This document shows, in pieces, positions 40,941 to 53,107 of a DNA stretch of 64,000 nucleotides. A program made the position numbers and the translations under genes. The stretch is taken from the NCBI RefSeq assembly GCF_002078875.1, contig NC_034410.1, positions 98,044,384-98,108,383 on the forward strand. The letters are read 5' to 3'. Every line of letters starts with the position of its first letter. Within the stretch, counting starts at the first letter, position 1. The notes under the pieces are model-generated. The model saw only the letters and a program-made list of their open reading frames with translations, had not been told where the DNA came from and did no database searches. This DNA comes from Numida meleagris. Taxonomy: Eukaryota; Chordata; Aves; Galliformes; Numididae.

Positions 40941-41599
40941 GTGCAAACAATGATTGCTGGTGGATAACTGAATTCAGCATGTCTTAGCATAGATCACAGG
41001 TTGCCACAGTGATGCTCCAGTGATACGCATATACTCAGAAACTTTTTATTGCAGCTTCTTGTAAGGATCTGCTATTGCTGTGCTACCACTTCCCCAGTTA
41101 AAAGTGGATGCTGAGAAATACAGGTTTTGTTCTGTTTGGCAGGCTGGAACTCCTGGTGTGGTAATAGGAAAGGGGGATAAAAAGGGGCTACTCAATGGTG
41201 TAGTGGCAGGGAAAACATTCAGGTGTTTGTCCCAAAGTAGAAAAATCCTATTTACGATGTAGAACCAACCGATGCTACACGCCTACTCTTTAAAACTTGA
41301 GCAACTCTTTTAATTTCCTCCGTTCTTGAGAACAATGAGAAACAAGTGCTTCACACTTTTCACCTCTGCTTAAATAATTGCTTCATTTCCTATAGTAAAT
41401 CAACAAAAATATTTGGAGTTTTTCAGGATTGAATGCAAAATGAGCAAGAGTCTCACAGTAGCATTGCTGAATTATAAAGTAAAGGATTCTGTTCTCGAGG
41501 CTGGTCTTCAGGATGTTGGAATTTTCTTTTAAAAAAATTTTTGGTTTCAGCCCAGTGTTCATAGTGCACCAGTGTTTGGTTGCTACTGATGGATGGGAG

Positions 41600-42006
41600 C
41601 ACAACTGGGGCTGGGCTGGATAGGAAGAGCCACCACCATGATGGTGTGAGGCAGAGCCAGGACAGGTGCCTGAATTAGACTGGGGACTTAGTAATGTTAA
41701 TGCAATACCATGTGACAGCCCATGGAAGGGTATACAACTGCGGGCAGTTGGATGGTTGCTGGTTTCTGCTCAGGGGCCACTGCGCATCAGTTGGTGGGAG
41801 ATGAATAATGTTATTGTGGTAATATTAGCAATATATATTTTTACCATTGTCCTTTTGTTTCCATTTTCATCTTCTGTCTTAGTAAATAGCTTTTATCTCA
41901 ATGCACGAGTTCAATTTCTGTGTCCAGTTCTCTCCCTCATCCTACCTAGGGGGCAGTGAGTGAATGGCTATGTGGTGCTGAGCTGCTGCTGTGTTGCACC
42001 ACAGCA
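41600..42006 (+). mobile_element. Degraded avian ERV-L-like LTR (probable solo LTR)
   Basis: The right half closely resembles the 3' part of a common bird endogenous-retrovirus LTR. It has CAGTTGGTGGGAGATGAATA, a short TAAT/TAGCAATA-rich stretch, AGTAAATAGCTTTTATCTCA followed by the CACGAGTT word, a CTCTCCCTCATCCTACC block, GTGAGTGAATGGCTATGTGG, and a terminal GCACCACAGCA. No gag, pol or env remnant lies beside it, so a solo LTR is inferred. The left end is uncertain and no target-site duplication was identified. The family name is from memory of avian LTR patterns. Confidence 0.55.
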
Positions 42007-43150
42007 GACCTTTGGGCTGAAGTGCATCCATCATTCTTGTTTTCAAGCCAAAGGCAAAATACTTCCAGGACACTTGATTAAAATTCCATGTGTATGGCTG
42101 GGTTATTGAGCATTAATGGTAATACAGAAAGGAACTTTTTGTAGTTATATTGTTTTTTTGTAATTTTGTGTCCTTAAAATTATGCTTTCAAGATCTTACC
42201 CTGTGTGACACAGATGCCTTTGATTTTCATGAAGATATTTACCTTAAAGTAGAGAGGGTTTGGAATTGTAAAGGTTTGAAAGATCGAAAATGTGCCGTAG
42301 CTGACTTTTTAATTTTTGAAGTATGGAGATGCAAGAGGTGTCCCATGCATTTGTTAACCTCTGTGTCAAGACTAGCAAATTAAAGTAAACAAAGGAAGGT
42401 AACGGAATACTTTCTCAAATAAAATGCCTAGGGAAAAGGGCAGCAGGGTATATTTTTTTTCTTTTTCTTTTTCTTTTTTTTTTTTTAAAGCAGAACACCA
42501 CCTCTATAGTATATTAAGCAGTTATAACTGGGAAAAAAAACTACAGAAGATATTTCCCAGTTAACCATTTAAATTGGAGATGACCATTCCATCATCTCTG
42601 CTGACAAAATTTTGCAAGTTTTGCATGTCTTAGGTGCTGCACATTTCAAATCATCCCTGCTCCAGTAAGCTAGAGGAAAGGCCTCCTTTCCACCCAGGAA
42701 GCCTTGGCATTGATACAGGGCTGTACGTGCTCCTGTAATGGCTTTGTGCCTGCTTGAAAGAAAATATTTTACTTCCGTGTCTGAGAAAAGCACATGGATT
42801 TGTAAAACAGGGAAGCTAGTGTTGCTGAGGTGCCAAAAACTCTTCAACTTGAAATAGCTTTTCAATTAATGGAAAATGTCCACTTACTTTAAATAAATGT
42901 TTAACTTCATCTGCTACACTTGTACACTGTAATATTAAGAGAATGCATACATTTTAGGAAAACAAAAAAAGCCTTACATACATACATTTAATTTTTATGT
43001 ATGATGGGTGAATAACAAACTTCAGTGAACTAAGTGAAAAATACATTTCACAGTCACCCTATAGTGCTACTGCTTGCTGGTAAGGCTTGGTTTGTGATCA
43101 CAAGGAGATGCCAGCAGCCTCAAGGGATCTTTCTTTGTGTTCATGTGGGA

Positions 43151-43983
43151 AATCATAGAGTGGCTTAGGTTGGAGGGGACCTTACAGATAATCTAGTTCC
43201 AACACCTCTGCCATGGGCAGCAGGGTTACCAATGACTAGATCAGGCTGCCCTGGGCCCCATCCAACCTGGCCTTGAATTCCTCCAGAGATAGGGCATCCA
43301 CAACCTATTGGCAGTCTGATCCAGTGCCTCACCACACTCTGAGTTTAAATTACTTCCTAACATCTAACCTAAATCTCCCCTGTTCTAGTTTAAAGCCATT
43401 CCCCCTTTCCCTATCACTATCAGACCACATAAAAAGTTGGTCCTCCTTCTGCTTGTAAGCTTCTTTTCATTTACTGGAAGGCCTCTGTGAGGTCTCCCTA
43501 GAGCCTTCTCTTCTCCAAGCTAGACAAGCCAAACTCCCTCAACCTTTCTTCATAGGAGAGGTCCTCCAGCCCTTTGATCATCTTTGTTGCCCTTATCTGA
43601 ACCCGCTCCAACAGCTCCACATCCTTTCTGTACTGTGAGCCCCAGACTTGGATGCTGCACTCCAGATAGGGCCTCACAAGGGCAGAGTGCAGGTGGACAA
43701 TCTCTTTCCTCTCTGCTGGCCACGCCTCTTTTGTTGCAGCCCAGAATACTGTTGGCCTTCTAGGCTGCTCTCAGTGAGTTCTTCTCCCAGTCTGTACTGG
43801 TATCTGGGATTGCCTTGCAACACCCTGTACTCAGCCTTGTTAAACCTCATTTGATTCTTGTGTGCCTACTGTTTGAGCATGTCCGGGTCCCTCTGATCGT
43901 GTCCTTCCTTTCTATTGTATCAAGTGTACTACTCAGCTTAGTGTCATTAGAGCGTACCATCAGATGAGGGTACACTCAATCCC
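43151..43983 (-). mobile_element. CR1 LINE 3' portion in LAMA1 intron 1
   Basis: About 830 bases, starting with AATCATAGAGTGGCTTAGGT (antisense 3' end), then GGAGGGGACCTTACAGATAA and the CCTCTGCCATGGGCAG block. On the minus strand the C-terminus of CR1 ORF2 can be followed (VWGSQYRKDVELLERVQ, then YEERLREFGLSSLEKRR) with stops and shifts. The longest CR1 in this intron, antisense to LAMA1 and inactive. Confidence 0.93.
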
Positions 43984-45534
43984 AATGAGTGTAATTAGGA
44001 AAGTGTAGAAAAGATGCAGTAACACTTTAAGTTGTGATACTGGATCACAGTACAGAAATGACTGAGTCTACTACACCTTTAATTTTTTTTCAGTCTAAGG
44101 CCCTTTAGAATTTGCAAGTAGTAACTATAAATTTAAAATTACAAGAGAGCTTACAGGTACTTGGGTCATAACTTCCACTTTATTATACTCAGTGTGAAGC
44201 CTAATGCTGCAGATTTATGCATGCAAATTTAATTAGGGTCAAACCCAGACATGATTTTCACTTACAAAAGACTATTGCCTCAGATTGAAAATGAGTTATG
44301 GGAAAGAAGCACTGGATGAGCTGTTATCTATTAAGATAGACATAGTAAAAGTTGGAAAAAAAGGTTGGTTTAAATCAAACATTAATAGGAACAACAATCT
44401 TTTGCCTCTTTGAAATTAAGACACGTCATAAATGGTGAATGACTAAGGTATCCAATTTTTGGCATGCCGATCACACTGCCAGTGCTACTGTCATATTCAT
44501 CTAAGCTAATGTCTCCTTGGCTGTACATCAGCAAAAGTAGCAAGACACTAATGTAACTAATAGTATTTACCTCAAGTTAAGGTGAAAATTGTTTCCAAGA
44601 TTAAAGTGACTTCAGGAAAATATCTATTGTGATACTTACAAAAAATAAAAACAAAAATGATACACTCCCAAACCAATGAGTACAATTTAGACTCCTCAAC
44701 ATGTGGAACAAGGTTTTGGTAAGCAAGAACTAATTTCATGGTCTAGCAGGTTTGTTGTTCCTTGGCAGCCTGCCGATCTATCAACTTTTGACTTTTTCAC
44801 TTTGGTATGAATACTGTGGCAACTTCTGGGCAGATTCTTGATAGGATAACATGATGCAAAAAATGCTGCACTTAAAAGACACAACTGGACAGAAGAAATA
44901 TTCAGTGTTATACTTTTTTCCAATACTGGTTTCAAACACTAATTGGTAATTAGCTCATCATCTAGACCAGGGCAGACCACAGGAGTTAAATTCCTTTGCT
45001 TATAGTGTAATAAGGCTCTTGTTAATAATGCTGAATGCACGTAAGCCACAGCAGAAAATGTTTGGCAGAGAAGCTCTTGTCTATCTGTGCAGAGGAAAGG
45101 ACAGAATTTGGTCTTTGGCAATTTGTTTGTTCTCTGAAAATGTGCAGGATTCAAATGAAATGTTTCTGGTCACATTAACCTCTTCTAGTGTTTGTTTAGC
45201 TGAATTGTGATTTGCAGAAGGTTTCCAGAGTCAGAGGTACAAAATGATCAGCAGATTTTTCTTAAATCAGGGGTTTATGGCATTCAGCAAAAAGCTGTGA
45301 AGTGAGCTGTTTTACAGATAATCTGATCTCGAGCCCTGGGCCTCTGTGGAGTATACTTCTCTTTCATGACTGACTAGGCAGCAGTACAACAGAAAAGGAT
45401 CCTTATTTACCTTAGCAATGCAAACTCAACTGTAGTGCTTTGCAAAGAAAACAGATATTATTCTGGGATGCATTAACAAAACTATCCAGAATTTATGAAA
45501 TTTTTCTACTCCAGTTGGTGCTGACGTGGTTTGA

Positions 45535-46060
45535 GGAGTAACTGTTGGAGAGATGCAAACTGCCAAGAATTCAGAAGGATGAGAGGTTTAGAAAATTGAC
45601 TGTGGAAAGACAAAAGCGTTGTTTCTTTAGTTTGGAAAAGAGAAAAGCGTGTATGATAATAGTGTCTCAGGTGATCAAAAGCTGTAATCAAGATCATGCA
45701 AGATCATGAATGGAGCAATGATGACTAAAAATTGGTAACCAATTTGAGTGATAAAGCACTCATATGGAGGAATATCCCTGGCTGGGAGTTCTTGAGAATA
45801 GAGTAGGCAAAACTACTATGTTCATCTATTCAAAATGGATTGAATTAAATAAAATAAATTGCTTGGAAATTATTCTCAGAAAGAATGGTGAGGCACTGGC
45901 ACAGGCTGCCAACAGAGGTGGTGGATTCACCATCCCTGGAGGTGTTCAAGAACTGTGTGAATGCAGCACTGAAGGAAATGGGTTAGTGGGCATGGTGGGG
46001 TTGGGCTGACAACTGGACTAGATGATCTTAGAGGTCTTTTCCAACCCTAATGATTCTTTC
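45535..46060 (+). mobile_element. CR1 LINE 3' portion, diverged
   Basis: The right part (45880-46060) is clear: GGTGAGGCACTGGCACAGGC, TTAGTGGGCATGGTGGGGTT, GATGATCTTAGAGGTC and ATGATTCTTTC. The left part (from about 45535) contains worn CR1-like words such as AGTTTGGAAAAGAGAAAAGC and AAGATCATGAATGGAGCAAT and is less certain. Sense to LAMA1. Confidence 0.8.
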
Positions 46061-49000
46061 ATTTTTACGAAACTTAGTATCCTTGAGTAGTTTTTCTGTG
46101 ATCGACACATTAGTCAGCTTTGCTCAACATCATGAGGAAACAAAGAGAACAAGTTCTAGGAGGAGAGAGTAGTCTGTCATGGTAGTGAGGATTTATTCTT
46201 AATCTGAAAGAGTCATAATAATGCAAATTCAAATTTGTAGATGTGCTGGTAATAAAACTGTACATCTTAATTGGGTCATGTAAATTTTGTGCTGTGCTCA
46301 CAGAAATTCTGCTCTCTGTATAACTACAGAAAAACGATTCATCCTTTTTTAAATAATTTCTAAGCTGTTAGCTCTATGAAGTGTGGTGTGCAACTTCATA
46401 TGGGTTGTTGCTGCAGCTAACACATATTTTTAATGCAACAACTCCACAATAGGTGTTATAAAGGCAAGTTGGGTATTACACCACAGACTTCTTGCTGATT
46501 ATAGGAATTGATTTGGTGCCTTAATTCCAGCAGTTAATTTAAGCCCATTTATTTTGGGGAAATCAGCCCACATTTTCATTGTGATTACAGAACAGGATTC
46601 AGATGTAGATATATAGACATGGGTAAGCTAGGGATATTTTCTGGTGAAGTAAAATGAGGGTTGATCTATTAAGCATGTGAAGAATCTGAACCCACGCATG
46701 ATAGTTCCAGCGTGTTTATTTAGTAAACTTACCTAGTCCAGAGTTTGAGTAAGACAGAACAACTGCAACAAAACTGCGCTATTGAAAACTGGCAGAGAAT
46801 GTTATAAAGAATGTGACCTCAACTTCTGTAGTATAATACTATAATGTATTTTATACACTCTAAAATTCTGTGACATTTTATTGCATTTTGTCCCCAGCCA
46901 TTTTTGTTTTCCTGAAGTGCGACAAACCATTCTGAACAACTGTTACTGTGTCCTCTGCAAATGTTTTCAGTAAATGGTGAATCTGTTGCTAGTGAACAAA
47001 CTTCAACATTGTCTGCTTGTCATGAGCCAAGGATTGCCTTACATTTTTAAAAATATTAATTTGCAAATGAGATTAGTCTCCTTTCTGCTTCCAAGATGTG
47101 ACACAATAAAAAGCTTACTGTTACTGCACACATCAGCTCTTTATGTTTTTTAAGTCACATTTACTTTATTCACTTGAATTACTGCTTTATTACACTCAGC
47201 ACACACACAAAAAAGGGTGAAAATCAAGCTGCTGCTTTGCTGAATGTCTCAGCAAAACTGCTCTCTGAAGTCTGGTTGGAATTCTTCTTTGTGTACACTG
47301 CTGAAAAATGCAGGAAACATTGTCACCTTCTGGATTCTGTTCTTGGCTTATTTTAGATAATCTTCTCCATTTATTTCCTATCAGCTTGGTATTCTGATTT
47401 CTTAAAAAAGAAAAAAATCACCTCCCTAATTTATTCAATTTTCTGGGGTTATCAGACTAGTTAATCTGATATCAAGTATCAGATTAGTTATTCTGAATTC
47501 AACAGGAAGCTGTTTTATATGTGGCCTTCCTGTGAGAAACTTCACCATCCCTGCTATGTTTATCAAGATATGAAAAGTAATATTATCTTTTTCATGCTTA
47601 TTGAACATATTTGCTGGCATAGTGAAGCCTTTGTAAAGCAGAACTCCCATATGTATCCTTCTGTTTGTACAACTGTGTTTGTAAAAGAAATGAATTTATT
47701 GAAATCAGCTGTGACTCTGCTAGGGAGGTTATTATTCTATGAATCTCTCAGTTAATCCACATACCATCTGTAAAAATGGAAGAGATATGGTTTCACCCTG
47801 CCTATCGATCACATTGCGAGAATCCACGCAAGGCAAACATATTCAAAAACACAGACAACCCATGGATTTTGGCAAAATGCGCAAAACCACTACTCTCTAC
47901 TCCTGTAATGGAATGGTGGTGATGGACTAATTTCTAATCATTAATCAGGTCTGGAGTTGAGGTTTCATTCGTATCTAGCTGTGCAGCAGACAGACAGTGG
48001 CTGTAAATTCCCCTGGGGTTTGCTGGAAACTCAGAACTCTGGAAACATGCCCCAAATCCTTAAAATTCTTTGCGGAGAAAACATCAGGGCTGCCCAATAG
48101 CCTACACCTGGAATGAAATAAACAGTGAAGAAAACTTATAAAACCACACAGAATTAAGAGTGAAGGAAAGACGGATGATGGCACTCATCTCTGCAACAGG
48201 GAACTTCTGTAGACACATATTTCAAGTAGAATAATTCCCAAAGAAATGCTGGCCATATGACCAGCCATAACCTTTATGATGGAGAGATGGATGGGTGCCC
48301 TGCTTGCATACCCCTTTTACTTATGCAATGATGTATCTCAGTCCATGATGACTTTATGTGAACTGCCAGTACTTTGGATCCACCCCAACAAGCTGCATGC
48401 TCCAACTGACCTATTCATTCTGAAGGATTAGAGTTGGCAGACACATAGAAGCACATAAATGCATGTTGACTACCTCACCTACCTAAAAAGTTTTTGCCTG
48501 TCTTTCTTTTCCCTGGCATATTGCATGCTGATCACCTACCTGTTCAACCATCATTCAAATACGTTGCAACTGACTTTATTATGAACAAGCCTTTTCCCTG
48601 AATTTCATTGAAATATTAACATTATGTCCTTCACCACAAGGTCTGCCTGCTGAGCTATAACAACAGCCAATTCTAATTTTTAGATTCTTCCTTGACACTT
48701 CTTTAAGGGCCAAACACTGTATAGTGTTAATATGACAAATTCTACCATATCCAAATAGCATACTGCCTTGTTAGGGGTTTGTTTCCCTCCATTTTCTCTG
48801 AGCCTGGGCTTTTACCCCTCCCCCTGTAGGACAGCCCTGACTGACGTAATTTTGACAGTAAGCACTGAGGCACTCATGTTTTTAGTTTTCTTGTAGTTTC
48901 AGTCAAATATGTCGATTATCCCAAATCCTTAGAAATGAGCGCAAATTGCTCAAATGTTTAATGAAGTCATGCTTTGCATCTGTGCTGAATTGATGAACCA

Positions 49001-49844
49001 ATTGTTATTCTGTATCAAGGTCAAACTAGCATCTACACAGAATTCATTCTCTGGCATTGGAGAGTGTGAATCTCTGGTTTGAGGCAGCTGAGTAGCTGGG
49101 AAAAAATGAAGTTAAAGAGTTTACCTTATCATGAATAGCGTTAGCCAGCACCCAGAAATAGACGAGTTTCTTCAAAAATTCTAGCTTTTCTTGGGTCTGC
49201 CACAGTTTCTTTCAAGATGATGGTTGGTAATTCCCAAACAGAGGAGAGTTCAATGGTAAAAAGCTGACATAGCAAGTGCTTATTTGCAAAATTTGCTACA
49301 AAGTATTTTAACAGTTGAAGTATAGTCGATCAGGCTAGATTAGTGACCTGAGAAGCAATATCTGAATGCTACAGATTGTTGCCATCCAGATAGATGTCTC
49401 TCAAAGCTCTTTCAAAGCCTTTTAGCTATGATTGCTTAATGTGATAATGGAATTTGATAGCTCAATAGTGAGGCAGTGACGATTTTGTATCCCTTCCCTT
49501 CCTTTCTAGTGGCAATAAGTATGATAAATCCAATTCAATCAATCATTTGCGCCAGACTTCAGAATGCAAAGTTGTTCTGATGTAGAAGTTACATCAATGT
49601 TTTTAGGAATGCAAACATAATTTCCTAAAAGTTTAGTTTAATGCTGCATGGTATCTTCTATCAGAGTTATATGTGGCTTATGGTCACTTGGATTTTAAAG
49701 CAGGGTATAATGACAGTCACTTATTTATCTGTAAGTGGCTTATTTAAGTGACTGCTTATGTGGTGATTTGTCTTTATCATACCTACTTCTCCCTAAGAGG
49801 GGTGAAAATGTATTTTAAAAGATGATTATATTCCTTTTTTTTGA

Positions 49845-49846
<2 letters not shown>

Positions 49847-49886
<40 letters not shown>
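49847..49886. repeat. (T)40 homopolymer
   Basis: Forty consecutive T directly followed by GCAG. On the plus strand this mimics an extreme polypyrimidine tract and 3' splice site. On the minus strand it would be a long poly(A), but no retroposed transcript is recognised beside it. Homopolymer length may be a sequencing estimate. Confidence 0.93.
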
Positions 49887-49888
<2 letters not shown>

Positions 49889-49903
49889 AGCAGAGGAGCA
49901 TCT

Positions 49904-49911
49904 TGACGTCA
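49904..49911. promoter_or_regulatory. Perfect CRE octamer (TGACGTCA)
   Basis: A full palindromic CREB/ATF-type octamer 17 bases after the T tract in LAMA1 intron 1. Binding is not shown; CpG-containing octamers are rare in such AT-rich DNA, which is the only reason to list it. Confidence 0.3.
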
Positions 49912-52492
49912 CCATTATCAGTAATCAGTTATTTTCTTAAAGCTTTTCTTAAGAGCAGGCTGGATGCCTGAAGAGGAATGATGTACTGTAAAGATGCAAA
50001 TCATTTCTTTTAAATTTGTCTCTTTTTTTCATTTTGTTTATTGCAGATACTTGCCCTTTCTTTATAAATCAGCTTGTAGGCTACTCTCAGTTTCTACTGA
50101 AATAAGTGGACACACCTCTGCAAATTGCTGTTAAATTTGATTACATTAAAGAGAGTCTGAGGTTAATGTAATCAGCTAGCATCTAAAGAGATGTAGCTTA
50201 TTCCAGCATGAAGCTAATAACCTTATTTTTTGTTTCAATCCTGGGACAAAACCTCAGTGCAGTTCAGTTGGATTGGAATGCCCTTTCTTCTTATCTCTGT
50301 GAGACCCAGAAAACTTGCTGTGAGATCTTAATGGCATCATACTAGTATTCATTTCATTATCAATCAGTAAATTTGATAAATGTCAGTGAGATGCTTGATG
50401 ACAAGCAGACAAAAGGGCTCAGTCCAGTGTGAATGCTACAGTGTTCGAACCTGATCTGAGTTTGGGATTATGGAATAGAATTTACCTAGGACAGCGCTTG
50501 CCATCAGCACTTTTTCTTCAGAGCTTTGCTATTCCTTTGGCACAAATCTGTTGACTAAAGGTTATTGTAGGCAAATTACGCCACCGTAACAAACTACCCT
50601 GGAAACAAACGGTAGTGCTACTGTGTAATGTGAGTGAAGGTAATGAATGACCTGGAAAGTTAATTGGTAGTTCTTGAAGGCTGGCTGATAGATGCCTATG
50701 TGAACAGTAATGAATACTGAATACAGAAGATTTTAAATGGTTAGGGATTAATGTAAAAGAGGGTACCATCTTCCTAATGAGAGCTTTCTTATATAGTAAA
50801 AAAATGGAAGGCTGCATTTCTGTTTACCGACAGCTGTAATTCTGGAGCAATACTGCACCAACACTGTAGTTAACAGAAGATGAGTGTGCAGAATGCATGT
50901 TAATGTAAGAAGAGCCTTACCAACAGTATATCCTCCATGTCTTCATCTGCATCAGATTTAGGTATAATGAGAACAAGGTGTATGCCCCAGTCTAGATTTA
51001 ACTTAAATGAAGTAAGGATTAAAAATAAATAAATAAAAGCTCTATCTCCCTCCTGCTAAGTTTTGAACACAACACAATTGAAAACACACTCTTTATTACT
51101 CATACTGTAGTGAAGTAGGTTAGAGTTTAACCACGTTTTCTAAAGCTGAAGTCAGCATTTGAATAGCACTAAAAGTTTTCTCCAGCCTTCCCAGAGTAAT
51201 GCAAATACTAGGCAGACAAAAACACTTTAAATCAAAGGAATATTAAATTCTGCCTTGTTGACAAGGACAGTTTAGAGAAAACCAAAATATTAATACTGCA
51301 GTCTTGCTATATATGTTGAAGGTTAATGGACGAAAATAATTTGTGTAGTTGTACACACTCAAAAAATATTTTCACAAATGTGCCTTAATATGCCTGATTT
51401 TTTCACTCCTTATTACAGAAGAAAGATAACAAAAAACTTTCAGAAATGTGCTTTTGATCCATTGTTATTGCAACAGTAGCAATTCTTCCAGCACTCTTAA
51501 TAGGCTGTACCAAGACTTCAGCTTTGATTTCAGCCCGTCATATTTAATCTCAACACACGGGTCTGTTTTTTCCAAAATTGGTTCTCCTTTTCTGAATTAT
51601 TTCTCAGTAGAAATGGAATATCTGCGTTGTGCTGATGGATGCAAACTTAACCATGCAGAAATAACAGCTTTTTAGATCAAGAAAGAAGGCTGAAAAATAA
51701 TTACAAAGTTGCTGAGAAGCTGTACATACTTCTTTCTGCCACCTGAAGTATTCCTTAAATTTTATGTGTAGCCTTCAAGTTCAAGTAAAACTTCACTCCA
51801 TTTAGAAGATATGAAGAGCTCTGAAGCCAGTAACAGCAGTCTTTCATTACTCCTGTGCACAAGAGCAGCACCTTTTGAAAGTATGGCAAAGTGTGTAAAG
51901 ATTAATAAGCAGCAAGTCAGCTCTCCCTTAGAATTTACACAGGTTTCAGAAAAGCCCAGAGCAAAGGTCTAAAACACAGCCCTTAAAATGCAGGAGCGAG
52001 GAGCATGTCGCTGAGGGTGGTGGTGTTTCTGCCCCGAGGAGCTCAGGTTAAATGCCATTTTCCACACAGGCAGCAGGCCAGTTTACCGCCTGGTTTTAAT
52101 CCTTTCATAATGTGGCAAGAAGGTTTAGTATCTGGAAGAGAGCTCTTTCAGATACTTCTCAGGAGGGCTGGGAGATCCCTGTGGCTACAGGGCTCCCTGG
52201 GTCCATCAGGGCCTGACACTCAGGGCCTATCCCACCCCCTCAGACAGGAGCAGGGCAGCCATGGGGAACCTCCCTGGCAGCGCCTCATGACTATGATGAT
52301 TGATGTGCTGGTGTCAGATTGCTATGATAATCTTTTCACAAAATAATCTGTTTCCATTGCATTTTTCTGCATCTGTGTCTCTAAGGCTAGAAGCTAATTA
52401 TGATGCCCTGCATATTCTGAGATCTGTCTCATAACCGTGTCTGTATTTTGCTTGCCTTAACACTGTGACTGATAATCATCACTTGTTTCAAG

Positions 52493-52663
52493 GCCTGTTT
52501 CCCGCCATTTTGAACCTGGCCAGCAATGCTCACATCTCCACCAACGCCACCTGTGGGGAGAAGGGACCAGAAATGTTCTGCAAACTGGTTGAGCATGTCC
52601 CAGGACGGCCACTGCGCAACGCCCAGTGCAGGGTTTGTGACCGCCACAGTGCCAATCCCAAAG
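52493..52663 (+). CDS. LAMA1: LAMA1 coding exon 2: start of LN domain
   Basis: 171 bases encoding residues 31-87 and the first base of codon 88. The mature chain begins here with GLFPAILNLASNAHISTN, the hallmark start of laminin alpha LN domains. Conserved cysteines lie in TCGEKGPEMFC and QCRVCD, and an N-glycosylation sequon (NAT) is at about residue 48. The acceptor is TTTCAAG|GC, completing glycine 31. The donor is AAAG|GCAAGT, a GC rather than GT donor; only this boundary keeps the frame into exon 3. The LN domain mediates laminin network polymerisation outside the cell. Confidence 0.97.
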
Positions 52664-52994
52664 GCAAGTTTCACTACTTTATTTTTTATTTTTATTTGTT
52701 TCATTGGTTGTTCTCTTTGACTGTTCCCCATGAGTACAAAGCACGCTGGGGTCAAATACTTTTCTGTCTCAGTCTCTCTACTACATGAGTGAAGTTGCCT
52801 TTAAGTAGAGGACTGACAGAAAGAGCAAACACCTTAAATCACTTTTAGGTACTGTTGAGTGCTTTATGGCAGAAAAACATTATACTCTGCATGAAATAAA
52901 TGTGCTGGGTCAGAGAAGATAGTTTCAGGTGAATTTTCCAGAAATGTTTACTTTTTTCTTTCTTTCTTTCTTTTTTTTTTCCTCTTTAAAACAG
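52664..52994 (+). other. LAMA1: LAMA1 intron 2 (331 bp, GC-AG)
   Basis: Begins GCAAGT and ends in a long CTTT-rich pyrimidine tract (about 52951-52985) followed by TTTAAAACAG. The only nearby GT (52668-52669) would join exon 3 in the wrong frame and quickly reach a stop. The GC donor matches the strong AAG|GCAAGT consensus that GC-AG introns of the major spliceosome require. Confidence 0.9.
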
Positions 52995-53107
52995 AGCAGC
53001 ACCCAATTTCCAGTGCAATTGATGGTACCAATAATTGGTGGCAAAGTCCCAGCATTCAGAATGGGAGGCAATACCACTGGGTGACCATCACCTTGGATCT
53101 AAGGCAG
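52995..53107 (+). CDS. LAMA1: LAMA1 coding exon 3: LN domain
   Basis: 113 bases encoding residues 88-125. The segment PISSAIDGTNNWWQSPSIQN followed by YHWVTITLDLRQ is the most conserved core of the laminin LN domain, which adopts a galactose-binding-like beta sandwich. The acceptor is AAAACAG|AG and the donor GCAG|GTGAGT. It ends in phase 0. A 114-base effective coding unit with intron 2 keeps the frame exactly. Confidence 0.97.

Larger units (their letters stand above)
31864..52492 (+). other. LAMA1: LAMA1 intron 1 (20.6 kb)
   Basis: GT (31864) to AG (52491-52492, TTTCAAG). The first 700 bases belong to the CpG island. The rest has no supported independent gene: the longest frames (for example 138 codons at 37444-37860) show no recognisable domain. 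It contains CR1 copies, an LTR fragment, a degraded minisatellite with (TG)35 and a 40-T tract, listed separately. Stretches 32.6-36.0, 36.8-40.2, 46.1-49.8 and 49.9-52.4 kb show nothing nameable by eye. A large first intron often carries enhancers, but none can be proven here. Confidence 0.85.

Noticed and set aside
49714..49754. 10-bp inverted repeat (CAGTCACTTA / TAAGTGACTG)
   Set aside because: The stem is short, the loop is 21 bases and the pairing decays inside; expected by chance in 64 kb.
50436..50470. GTTCGAA word resembling a tRNA T-loop
   Set aside because: No A-box, anticodon arm or acceptor stem can be built around it.
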